The notes under the pieces: generated by a model | Databases searched by the model: none | Seen by the model: the letters and a program-made list of their open reading frames with translations, nothing else | Told to the model about the DNA's origin: nothing | In this document: positions 12,213-20,479 of the stretch, one piece after another | Position numbering within the stretch: position 1 is the stretch's first letter | Layout of the letters: each line of letters starts with the position of its first letter | Translations under genes and position numbers: made by a program | Source: Darksidea phi | Lineage: Eukaryota > Ascomycota > Dothideomycetes > Pleosporales > Lentitheciaceae | Length of the DNA: 20,479 bases | NCBI GenBank assembly: GCA_030770425.1 | Contig: JASJFT010000356.1 | Location: 6,317 to 26,795, forward strand | Direction: 5' to 3'

Positions 12213-12776
12213 TTACCGAGGCGTTTCTCGTTTGCCGTTTTCGTCTTCCCCCTTCGTCGCAATCTCTCTCGACGCCTTGAGCAGGTCTCCTAACGATTCA
12301 GGGACAGCCTCGCCGCCCTGGTATATCGCATCGTAGTTCAAGCGACCTCTGAGGGCAACCTGCGCCTCCTTGAGACCCGAGATATCAAACGCCCACATCG
12401 TCCCGCCCACTCCGACTATCGCCAGACTAGCAATATTCATCGATGCTAAGTTTAGTGCCTGTATCGCATCGTGGAAAGGACTGAAGTGCTCGTGCGGGTT
12501 CGTGTTCGGCTCCCAAAACTTAGGCTTTATTCGTAAGTGCCGCCGGTAAACTGCTCGTCTAGTAATTGCTGTAGATGCAAGGAAACAAGTGGCGCCAAAG
12601 GCAAATATTGATAGCTGTCGCAACGATCGTGGGGAGGTGACGGGCGTGCGCTCGTAGACCGCCTCGGGCGGAGGCCGTGGCGGGGAATTGACCGGTGGTG
12701 CAGCGGACCGGCTCATCATTCGGATAACAGGAAGCTTCTGGAGAGCTTCCATGAGTTCCAAGTGGGAGTAATGCAA
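12213..12776 (-). CDS. AIM11: Altered inheritance of mitochondria protein 11 (Aim11)
   Basis: Small two-span mitochondrial membrane protein of unknown biochemical role; yeast mutants were described as affecting mitochondrial inheritance. The frame has 187 codons. A Pro-rich N-terminus (about 26-40) precedes a first membrane span at about 54-72 (LSIFAFGATCFLASTAITRR) with flanking basic residues, a short loop with KPKFWEPN, then a second segment at about 105-131 ending in TMWAFDISGLKE, the stretch I recognise from the family. Other in-frame ATGs are at codons 9, 20 and 21 (12752, 12719, 12716), and one of these is as likely to be the true start. No intron is needed, although some relatives have one. 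Confidence 0.82.
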   Translation of the reverse strand: MHYSHLELMEALQKLPVIRMMSRSAAPPVNSPPRPPPEAVYERTPVTSPRSLRQLSIFAFGATCFLASTAITRRAVYRRHLRIKPKFWEPNTNPHEHFSPFHDAIQALNLASMNIASLAIVGVGGTMWAFDISGLKEAQVALRGRLNYDAIYQGGEAVPESLGDLLKASREIATKGEDENGKRETPR

Positions 12777-12821
12777 CTATGGCTAGCTGTGGGTGCGCCA
12801 GTCTCCGAGGAGTGTGAGCGG

Positions 12822-13181
12822 CTAGTTTTCGTCGGATGCTCTAATTTTCGCACGGATGAACGAAGGTGTATTGATTTCGGAGAACGATTCTGGCCTAGCT
12901 AGAGGCCGTTTAACCGTAGGCGTGGTGTGGTTGCGCTCGTGAGGATCCACGAAAAAGTTGTGACGGAACGGCTTAGTCATCCATCTACGCTCGGATCGGA
13001 AGAACCTCTCCTCCGCCGTCTCCGCATCTCCCCATGCGCTGCATAAGCCGTCAAAGGAGAGATATTGTTGGGGTAATTGATGCCCACTTCCTACTTTAGC
13101 ATATGCGACTAGCGCATAACCGAACCTGCATCCTGCCGTGCTAATTCCTCGCTGATCGTAGGTCTTTGAATTATGTCTCAA
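12822..13181 (-). CDS. Hypothetical ORF, 119 codons, doubtful
   Basis: An uninterrupted minus-strand frame ending 45 bp before the longest AIM11 start. It has no signal peptide, membrane span or recognised domain; the C-terminal half is basic with several His/Arg/Pro residues. The close spacing would leave AIM11 almost no promoter, which speaks against it as a separate gene; it may equally be AIM11 leader DNA. Confidence 0.15.
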   Translation of the reverse strand: MRHNSKTYDQRGISTAGCRFGYALVAYAKVGSGHQLPQQYLSFDGLCSAWGDAETAEERFFRSERRWMTKPFRHNFFVDPHERNHTTPTVKRPLARPESFSEINTPSFIRAKIRASDEN

Positions 13182-13976
13182 CTTTTCACTCGTCTTCGGA
13201 CGGGACCATCGCGTTATCGCGTCTCGAGGACTGATCTTGCTGCTGGACCCCGAGTCTCAGAGTACCAATGATCTGAAGTACGCCCCATTCCAGCGAGTTG
13301 GTACATTGGGTACCGTCACAACAACTCGAGGAGCACAGAACGTGCGTGCATTATCGTTCGACCCTGCACCAAAGGCGCGGCTACCTGCTTTCGATGACCT
13401 GCTTGCCTCCACAGAAGTGTATAGTACTCTCAACGCCCTTCTCCTTTTGGGGAATGGGCCCCGGTCGTTGAGAGCTTGCTCAATGCTCCAACAGTGTGAG
13501 AAGAGGTTGGGCAGTTACGTTCCATGGGCCACAGCTTCTCTCTCCTGGGGAGTATCATAGCTTCCTTATCGGCCCAACCTAAAGTAGCGTTTCGCAAATA
13601 TCCACCTTCCATCGCCTTCTACTACACAGACTATCGCTTTTGAGTTACCCACTTCGTCGTTTGTTGGTGAGCGAATAGTTCTCCACTGGTAGCCTCCTCT
13701 GTGACCCGAAGTAGTGGTGTGAGTCCAGAATCTGACAATGCCTACCAATCGTCTGATGCCTACAGCAGCACGATGGCTCTATCATGGTTCCTGTCGTCCC
13801 GCCAACACGTGGCACGTCATTAGGTGTAACCCCTTTGCTGGGCTGATTACGGCTGAACGACCACGGGAACTGCTTCAACTCGTGCTTTCAACACACAACA
13901 TCGGGCGAATGAGCGACATCCCGTGTGGCTAATCGGCGAGATTGCCATCGAAAGAAGGAGCCCTGGGTCAAAGCGG

Positions 13977-13986
13977 ATATTTAAAG
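13977..13986 (+). promoter_or_regulatory. TATA-like element of the secreted-protein gene
   Basis: The sequence atatttaaag lies about 125 bp before the ATG at 14111, a usual distance for a fungal TATA box plus short leader. Inferred from position and sequence only. Confidence 0.4.
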
Positions 13987-14110
13987 CTGCCCCATCGCAG
14001 GTCGATTAAGAGTATCAAGCACCCAAAAGCCTTAGACACCTGCTCATACTTTTACTGCCAAACAAGAAGTAAGGCTCGACAACCGCTACATCGTTCACAC
14101 CGTCTTCGAA

Positions 14111-14806
14111 ATGTACTTCCAAAACATCATTCTCATGATCTTCGTCTGGGGCTCATTCGCCCTAGCCTCTCCGGCTTGGAGCTGGCGTCGCGCCGCACCC
14201 CCTGGTTATAACCAGCCTTCTTCCGATACCTGCTGCATTGGTGAAGACAAGTCTCGCAACGGATATGCGACTATTACTGACCTAAAAACAGTCTATAATA
14301 CCCGGACCAATGTTGGATCGTGTCTTTCGACGTATTTAAGCACAAAGACTATCTACATCCCCGTAACTACCGTGTCCAACGTCCAGAGGACAACCATCGG
14401 CTCTTATCCAGTAACGAGTACCGAAACGTCCACTAAGGTATGGGCTGCTGAATCTTCATCAAGCCTCAGCTAATCCGCACCACAGACTATCACAAGTGTC
14501 GCCACCAGCCTCATCACCAAGACGTACCCAGTGACTACCATAATCTACTCAACCGCAGTTGAAAGTGTTTATGACACTACGATTATAGAGGAAACCTATA
14601 CGTGCAAGTGAGTCTCATCCAGAATGATTTGCATCAGGCTCAAGCTAAAACTTATCAGGACTGTCTCCACTTCCTTCGTCACAGATATTACCACCTGTCC
14701 GGTCACTATCACCATGAGTACGCCCACATCTGAAATTTTGACCAAGACTACCACCGTCCCGTCCTCCTCTACCGTTATCGAAACTCAAACGGTCTGCACG
14801 GCTTAA
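14111..14806 (+). CDS. Secreted Thr/Ser-rich cell-surface-type protein
   Basis: Exons 14111-14437, 14486-14607 and 14659-14806, introns 48 and 51 bp, GT-AG, phases consistent, 198 residues. The N-terminus is a clear signal peptide (hydrophobic core about 5-18, cleavage probably after Ala19), followed by a dibasic WRR at 25-27 that could be a Kex2-type site. The mature part has Cys41, Cys42 and Cys71 near its start, then dense TT/TS/TVT runs resembling the O-glycosylated Thr-rich spacers of fungal wall proteins. A few further Cys lie near exon borders and at the end. There is no hydrophobic C-terminal tail, so no GPI anchor is evident. Family not recognised. It could be an effector-like or wall-associated protein; that is inference from signal peptide, size and composition. 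Confidence 0.72.
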
Positions 14807-15283
14807 GGCTATGGGTATAGGTATGGTCATTAAACGGCGATCTGGGCATGCGTAAGAGTACAGGTCACACGAAACAGCGCCAGTAATGTCATTCATGGGG
14901 AATGTGTGCATGGGAATAAGGATAGGCCAAATATACTCCTATGCGTTGGTAAAATTGCTCATGCAGAGTATCGCTGTGGATATGTCGCTCGTTAGGTAGA
15001 CTTCCGTAGCCACTTTTTAGATCCGTTAATCACTAATTCGAAAGCTTTTAAACTGCGGTCGTTCTCGTCGAACCACGCCTTAGAAATCAGTTGCATGACG
15101 GCGGCACACTTGCTGAATGAGCATCAATGCAGATGGTATCCTCCCGCCAACTTCATTCTAGCCCCGGCGGTAAGAACTTCGTCGCATATTCGTCAAAGTT
15201 CCTGACAGCGGTCCACATCGATGACGTCGACATCGACGAAAATCATCCATGGTCTTGGAGAGCGGTCTTTTCAAAAGACGGAA
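14807..15283. other. Intergenic stretch, possible dehydrogenase debris
   Basis: No intact frame. If the dehydrogenase fragment to the right was once complete, its C-terminal coding should lie here on the minus strand, but I cannot find its later motifs (NNAG, YxxxK) in any minus frame. Otherwise nothing seen. Confidence 0.35.
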
Positions 15284-15517
15284 TCATGTCCACTTAATAG
15301 CTTTCGTTACGGTGTCTAGAGCAGCCTGGATATTACCAGCTTGAGTAATGTCTAGGGTGATTAGGGTGATGTTTGATAGGCTCTCTAGCCAGGTCATTTT
15401 CGCTGGGTTCCGAGCCGTGGCGAAAACATGATATCCTCTTTCGTGAAGCACCTTGCCTAGCGCACTGCCGAGACCATTATCGCTGCAGCCCGTGATGAGG
15501 ACGGTTGGAGAGGCCAT
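15284..15517 (-). pseudogene. Truncated short-chain dehydrogenase (N-terminal fragment)
   Basis: A 77-residue frame starting at the ATG at 15515-15517. It begins with a typical Rossmann strand and glycine-rich NADP(H)-binding turn (VLITGCSDNGLG, about 6-17), then a second strand with HVFATARNP (about 30-38) and a third ending LITLDIT (about 53-59), where the conserved Asp contacts the adenine. This order is that of classical SDRs, most like the fungal Ayr1-type 1-acyldihydroxyacetone-phosphate reductases. The frame stops at 15284-15286, before the NNAG motif and the catalytic Ser/Tyr/Lys, so it cannot be an active enzyme. An in-frame ATG 24 codons upstream is also possible (15589). Break described only; no rebuilt sequence attempted. 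Confidence 0.78.
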
Positions 15518-16340
15518 CTTTGCTTCGCTAATCAACAGCAGGACTTGTAGGTGTTGGTGGGAATAAGTTTTGCGAACGAGGATGAACAATGGTAGAATAC
15601 ACCTTCGTCAATGGCGAAGTCGGAGACATGCGGCACAGCCTCGACAAAGCCGCTTCTACTTCAAGCAAGCTCTTACTGCGCGCCGCCGCAAGGCCCATTC
15701 CTGAAGCGAGTACGGTTCCGACGACCCGCTCCGGCAGCACGGCGGACTGCTCCAAGGGACACAGGCGATTAAAAGCTGAAGGGCGCATAATTCTCGTATC
15801 GCTGAAACCCCTATCACGATTTCAGGATTAGTAGTTCGTCGGAAGGAGTTCAAGCTTACCAAATCTGCCGTTGTCACCTCCGCCTACAGACAATCCGGGC
15901 CTGTAAACTTCGCTATTCCGACTTTGCTTATAGAGAACTTATAAGCGATTCCGCCTTCACCTCCGGTCTACTTCTACTTTACCTACAAGACTACTACTAA
16001 TTACCTACCGTTAGATTAATATGACCCAAGCTCTAAGCTCGTCCTCCTACTAATGTTAGTGAAATAGAATAGTTCTTCGCAATGAAGGCAGCGTAGTGTG
16101 GCAATGCAATGTGACGTCTAATTAGGTTGCGACAAAGACGTGGCGGCATTCAAATATCATCGTATGGAGTTGCAGATGCCTGCGACACGAACTGGTCGAT
16201 CATGGGTGCCAAGCCGCTAGCGACCGTGCCGCTGTAGCTGGATGCGACCAATTTTACAACCAATATCAGGTAGTTAAAACGGAAGTTCTAACCCAATCTA
16301 AAATCTTACCTAAACCTAGCTAAGCCCTCGGTAACCCTTG
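15518..16340. other. Gene-free stretch, increasingly TA-rich to the right
   Basis: Overlapping frames at 15528-15788 (-) and 15589-15831 (+) have no recognised family. From about 15890 the sequence becomes rich in TpA and poor in CpA/TpG (for example 15930-16030), grading into the saturated tract that begins at 16341; 16080-16260 is of ordinary composition in between. Probably decayed repeat DNA. Confidence 0.45.
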
Positions 16341-16874
16341 GCTAGAGATAAAAAGTAGGGCTTATTCCGTCCCTAACGCTATATAATATAATATAAATAA
16401 ATCTTAGCTTAGACTATTATATACTCTTCTTTAGTCTTATTAACTAAGTATAAAAAAGAACTAGTATACTATAATAATTTCCGCTATATTAACGCTAAGT
16501 AACTACTACGAAATACTAATAACTATTCTTTCTCTTCTTCTTCTTCTTCTTCTTCTTCTTCTTCTTCTTCTTCTTCTTCTTCTCTCTTCTTCTCTCTTCT
16601 TCTCTCTTCTTCTCTCTTCTTCTCTCTTCTTCTCTCTTCTTCTCTCTTCTTTTTATTATCTTTTAAATCTATATATATAAATTAAATAGTCTCTATTAAT
16701 TTTACTCTATATTACTAACTTCTTCTCTACTTTAGTTCTCTATTACTTTATTACTTTTATCTTTATCTTTTTAATCTTCTTTATATTTTAAAATTTATAA
16801 ATAGCTTAAAGTACCTTTACTATATACTCTATACTCTTCTTTATCTAGAAATCTCTCTAGAAAATCTACGTTCT
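16341..16874. repeat. AT-rich RIP-type tract with no CpA or TpG
   Basis: Reading all 534 bases I find no CA and no TG dinucleotide, while CpG survives (ccgt, acgc, ccgc, acga), and TpA is very abundant. RIP in Pezizomycotina converts CpA to TpA, so loss of CpA on both strands with CpG kept is its signature. A 129-nt pyrimidine run explains part of the absence, but about 400 bases outside it also lack both. No transposon domain is legible, and the identity of the original repeat is lost. The last TG before the tract is at 16339-16340 and the next is at 16875. Confidence 0.85.
16534..16650. repeat. Microsatellite: (CTT)16 then 10-mer x7
   Basis: About 16 perfect CTT triplets (16534-16581) run directly into seven perfect copies of the 10-base unit tctctcttct at 16581-16650. 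It lies within an uninterrupted pyrimidine run, 16526-16654. Confidence 0.95.
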
Positions 16875-18178
16875 TGACGACTAGGCCAGGATTTCAGGCG
16901 AACCTCAAAGTCATGTTAAAAATCCCCCAGTTCCTTCTCGATAGGACGTATCTCCAATCGAACGGCTTTTGCGGATACGAAGTCTGGCTTGACAATGACG
17001 AACGGGTTGAATATTATAGTATGAAGCCCTGGAAAGTCTGGAGGGATGTTAGAGTGTTGCTTATTAAATCTTAGCATATTGGTCCCGCTTCACCGTCAAG
17101 CAGACGTACGATAAGCTCCACCCCAAAAGAACTTACACACCACATGTCTCCAACCATCATTCTAGCACTGGCGATTGGAACGCTGATGTTGCAATACATG
17201 GGCGGCAGAGTGTGGAGCACGGGTGGGAATGGTACGAGATGGGATTCTTCGTTTGCTGGACACCGTCTGGGTCGATCACGTTGCTGTGCTTCGATTTATC
17301 TGTGAATTTACGAGAACATATCCAGTCAACGTTCTGTTCGCAGGACGTCTCTCGTTCGTGCCCATACGCCGTGTTTTCGTTCATCTCGGATACGCTGCTT
17401 CGACTGTACGATGACTCGGCCTGGGCAGTCGGAAACCACATCAGCCAGTGGGAAGCCGTAAGTCTCGTTCTGCGTACTTGATGGCTAGCGGCAGTGAAGC
17501 TCACTCGCGACAGAGGAGGTCACAAGATGCCGACTACTTCCTTTTGCATGAGATTGCGAGACACGGGGTGCATGTCAGCGAAACTCTCAGCGTGGCCATA
17601 CGGTCTCTCGATGCCATGCAACACCATCACGCGAGGTTTTGTGCAAACAACGACCTTGTTCGCAGTAAAAAGGAACGCGAAAACTGGGACAGCGTCGGGG
17701 CTCGCTTTGAGTTCCAGCTTCGCTTTCTCCAGGGCTTGCTCCAGCGGTCTGAAGCGAACAATGCTCGAATCCAGAACGAGATCACACTTGTAAGCCCAGT
17801 CCGCAACAAACGGTACGCAGTGGCCTCCCGAACTTACGATGACAGGCTTTCAATGCAGCATCCCAGAGAGAGAGTAGGATTCAGCTGCAGATAGGAGAAG
17901 AAGCGAAGAGAGAAGCGTCGGCGATGAAGGCAATCGCTGTAGTCACGATGACTTTCTTGCCTGCCACATTTGTTTCTGTAAGTTTTTCGAGCCTTGTACC
18001 GACTATAAGAGGACTTACTGGGTAGACAATATTTGGTTCCAACTTCTTCTCGTTTGAAACCGATGGAGGCGCGGGACAACTATCGTTCACCGTATCGCAT
18101 CAATTCTGGATATACTGGGTCCTCTCTATTCCGCTGACTGCTGCAACGCTTGCTCTGTGGTTCTGGTGGAGCAGGTAG
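16865..18178 (+). CDS. CorA-like membrane protein, 5' end missing
   Basis: Fungal relative of CorA magnesium channels: a long soluble N-terminal part followed by two C-terminal spans. Exons: (about 16865)-17018, 17075-17457, 17514-17789, 17846-17977, 18026-18178; introns 56, 56, 56 and 48 bp, all GT-AG, phases consistent. The legible product is about 365 residues, or 349 from the first in-frame ATG at 16913. Seen: a LLDRTYLQSNGFCGYEVWLD segment at the start, WEWYEMGFFVCW, then a long helical region (LLHEIARHGVHVSETL; LQRSEANNARIQNEITL), TM1 (AVVTMTFLPATFVS), a GSN where CorA has GMN, and TM2 (FWIYWVLSIPLTAATLALWF). Relatives carry an extra N-terminal section; here similarity stops at the RIP-type tract and the frame meets a stop at 16802. 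Either a truncated gene or pseudogene, or one using ATG 16913. The intact splice sites are notable. Confidence 0.8.
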
Positions 18179-18676
18179 GCTGAGCACTTACGACTGATGA
18201 CTGATGTGGCCGGTTGACTAATTAAACACGTTAGTTAGTAATGGTGATGCAGGTGCTGCGGTAATAATAGCTTAGGCGTCCACTACAGGCTAAGAACGCC
18301 CGGGTAACCTAGGTTCCGCCTCTTACCGCTTATGGCAGTCGTTGGGCGAATTGATATGGTATTTCCAGCCAAATGGTATTCGTGCGAGATGACATAGTAT
18401 TGCCAGTCTCATGATATTAATAGTCAGAACTTAGCCTCACCCAAATCCCGTTTCCAGGCGCAAAATCTCACGAGGGGCTAAGCAAATGACAATACCACCT
18501 AGGCAAGGCTTTCTTTGGAAGAGTGGGTAGTCAAACAGAGCACTTATAAAGGGCAGCAACACGCACTTCAACACCATCATCAAACACTGCAGTCGCTTCC
18601 ACAGCATAACTGACCTTGTCTCACTCATTGCATTTAACACTCGTTCATCTAACCTAGATTGACTCTGTCTTTCAAC
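18179..18676 (+). promoter_or_regulatory. Intergenic region with promoter of the lectin/pore-former gene
   Basis: About 500 bp with no frame of interest. A TATA box (tataaag, 18545-18551) lies about 125 bp before the ATG at 18677, followed by an A/C-rich leader, as in highly expressed secreted-protein genes of fungi. The left part holds the 3' UTR of the CorA-like gene. Confidence 0.5.
18545..18551 (+). promoter_or_regulatory. TATA box (tataaag)
   Basis: A near-consensus TATA element 126 bp before the start codon of the lectin/pore-former gene, followed by an A/C-rich leader. Positional inference. Confidence 0.5.
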
Positions 18677-20127
18677 ATGCATTCTTCGCACTTCCTCCTC
18701 GGTCTTGGTGCGCTAATTAGCGCATCAACCGCAGCACCCACCTCTGGTAGCCTCGTTCCTACCCTCCTTCCTAGGGGCGATACTGGCGTTCCTGACGATG
18801 ACGGATGTAATTACCCATGGCTTGCCTCAAAGCAAGCGGATGGCGTACCGTGGAATGAGGCAAAACCACAGGACAAATACTTCTGTGCTACGAAAGGGGG
18901 TCTTGGTTCGGTCATTACTGGCATGAAAATTTGGGCCGATAATAGTAAGTTACCTTCCTTCATCTCGAACAACATATCGATTCGCATGTCTATTCACATA
19001 ACTGGCGCTCGATGATTGAGCTAACTCTTGACATTCTAGCTCGTGTCAACGGTGTGCAAGTGTGGTTTGATGACGGTTCCCAATCGGAAATTTTTGGAAG
19101 GATCTCTGTAAAGCCAACACAACGGGATAACGAGCTACACTGGGATGCCGGCTCCAAGATCACTATGCTTCGCACATGGCGTAGTAGAGATGGCGGCGCC
19201 CTTGGCAAGATCAGGGTAGAGGTCGAGGGCAAGGTACTCGAGGTTGGGGGACAAGACGAGAACAAGAACAATGTTGGAACCGAAATGCCAGTGTACAGTG
19301 GAAAGATGGTCGCTTTCCGAGGGATGATCAATGATGGTAACGACGTTATGACCGCCGAATTTCGGTTCTTGCCGTCCGAGGTAAAAAGCACAGAGGTCAC
19401 GGACATGCAATTCAAGGAGAATTTAGATGACTGGAATTTGGGAAACAAGTAAGATCTCCAACCTCGGTACTGTTGTGTATTTGTATTGGGCTGATCAGTT
19501 GGTTTTTCCAGAGGTATCGAAACCATCGATTTGGCAGAAGTATACATCACCAACTCTAACCCTACGGGGCCCGGCAACAACAAGACATATAGATTCTCGA
19601 ATCAGGATACCAAGTCAAACTCAGTTAAAGATGAAACGGGCAGCGACAAGGCATTCGGCTTCAAGATAGGCGCCAAGACAGGGTTTAAAGTCAAGGTTCC
19701 ATTCATCGCGGAAGGCAGTACGGAAGTCAATGGGGAGATCAACTTTACATACACAAAGAAGGTCTTGAACTCTGAAGAGACTAAGCAAGAGGTTATGATG
19801 AGGTGGGATGAGTCCGGGAGCATCTTGCCTGGCAAGGCAGTGCACTGCAGGGCTTCGACTAAGACTGGTAAGTACAAATATCTAGTTCGAATTAGATCGG
19901 ACTATCCCAAGTTATACAGCTAACTCCCCTCTTCAGGAAAATTTGACTCGGACTACACTGGCTCTTATAAAGCAGAGCTAAACGACGGTCATATAGTTTT
20001 GTACAACAAGCCCGGCCACTTTCAGAGCATTGGATGGTCTCAAGCTTGGAGCAACTGTCAACAAATGGACGCAAAAGATGTTCCGAAAGATGGCCCTATC
20101 GTAGTCAAGGAAGCAGACTCTGAGTAG
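18677..20127 (+). CDS. Secreted jacalin-like lectin / aerolysin-like pore-forming protein
   Basis: Exons 18677-18944, 19040-19448, 19512-19867 and 19937-20127; introns 95, 63 and 69 bp, GT-AG, phases consistent, 407 residues. Signal peptide about 1-20 (hydrophobic core, Ala-rich cleavage region). Residues about 70-200 have the repeating short strands, VWFDDGS and MVAFRG patterns of a jacalin-like beta-prism lectin fold, which in this class binds glycans. Residues about 225-400 fit the aerolysin/ETX-MTX2 pattern: an entry strand with YITNSNP, a Ser/Thr/Gly-rich amphipathic stretch with alternating polar residues (about 244-300) that would form the membrane hairpin, then strands ending before a PG turn (about 332). 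Inferred role: a secreted protein that binds surface sugars and may form pores, for defence, competition or virulence; not shown by sequence. Intron 2 falls at the junction of the two domains. The frame is complete and unbroken. Domain calls are from pattern, not search. Confidence 0.8.
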
Positions 20128-20479
20128 AGGAAGGGTACGGCTGACTACCGTTCACAAATGACTAGCTAGAGGTATTAAGCAAGTCTTCTTCTTCTTCTTC
20201 TTCGTCTTATTACACTCATTATTATTCTTCGCGATTCGGATTACGTAATTCTTCGCGGTATTAATACTATACATTACGTAATACTATTCTAAGAATCACT
20301 ACTAACCTATAGTGGATACTATATAGCTAAGTATAAGAAGTTATATACTAAGATGTTACAACCCCACGCGAATCACAGGATGCAGGGCCTCCCAAGAAGG
20401 TCAGAAGCCAAGACAAGGGCTTAGTCAGTGATCCAACATCACGTGACAATGATCTGGTTGATCTGTGTCTTAGCGAACA
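20128..20479. other. AT-rich, partly RIP-like tract and right end
   Basis: 20170-20360 is AT-rich with a CTT run (about 20184-20203), low but not zero CpA/TpG, and the 10-base palindrome attacgtaat twice (20240-20249, 20273-20282). A ctaagtata motif followed by an A/G-rich stretch at 20329 resembles one at 16444 in the strong tract, hinting at a shared repeat family. From about 20360 the composition returns to normal, and a tcacgtga E-box palindrome lies at 20439-20446, possibly belonging to a promoter beyond the window. No gene seen. Confidence 0.5.

Larger units (their letters stand above)
12777..14110. other. Intergenic stretch with two unsupported frames
   Basis: No recognised gene. A minus frame at 12822-13181 (119 codons) and a plus frame at 13237-13560 (107 codons) are the longest, and neither matches a family I know. 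The right end is the promoter of the secreted-protein gene, with an atatttaaag element at 13977-13986, about 125 bp before its ATG. Confidence 0.4.

Noticed and set aside
15528..15831. Overlapping frames on both strands beside the dehydrogenase fragment
   Set aside because: No recognised family, no signal or splice structure, and both strands are open over the same bases.
16341..16874. Identifiable transposon
   Set aside because: No reverse transcriptase, integrase or transposase motif and no clear terminal repeats can be read; only the mutational signature remains.

Overview
This window is nuclear DNA of a filamentous ascomycete (Pezizomycotina). The basis is the short GT-AG introns (47-95 bp), the gene content (Vasa/Ded1-like helicase, Nop6-like RRM protein, cnxH-type molybdopterin synthase, Aim11, fungal CorA-like protein), and a tract with no CpA or TpG at all, which is what repeat-induced point mutation (RIP) leaves. 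The class cannot be fixed from sequence alone; Dothideomycetes would fit.

Layout. 1-4090: no convincing gene. It starts with a poly-C run, holds a GC-rich, badly decayed satellite-like array (about 727-2185, nested periods of exactly 180 bp and about 80 bp), then non-descript DNA, then a CT-rich promoter. 4091-12776 is the conserved, gene-dense core: a six-exon DEAD-box helicase (+); a mitochondrial TPR-like membrane protein (-); a Nop6-like lysine-rich RRM protein (+) sharing a 127-bp divergent promoter with it; the molybdopterin synthase large subunit (+); and Aim11 (-). 12777-20479 looks like an accessory compartment: a small secreted Thr/Ser-rich protein in three exons, a short-chain dehydrogenase cut off after its cofactor-binding start, a 534-bp AT-rich tract with zero CpA/TpG that contains a 129-nt pure pyrimidine run, a CorA-like membrane protein whose 5' end stops at that tract, and a four-exon secreted protein joining a jacalin-like lectin fold to an aerolysin-like pore-forming domain, followed by a second, milder AT-rich tract.

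The core genes serve unrelated housekeeping roles (RNA remodelling and ribosome biogenesis, mitochondrial membrane, molybdenum cofactor) and show no pathway cluster. The right-hand part reads as a repeat-damaged region carrying secreted or surface proteins and gene fragments. The most interesting items are the RIP-saturated tract and the truncated gene beside it, the lectin/pore-former fusion lying between two AT-rich blocks, and the decayed nested-period array at the left. All exon boundaries are my own splice-site reading, checked only for phase and family fit.
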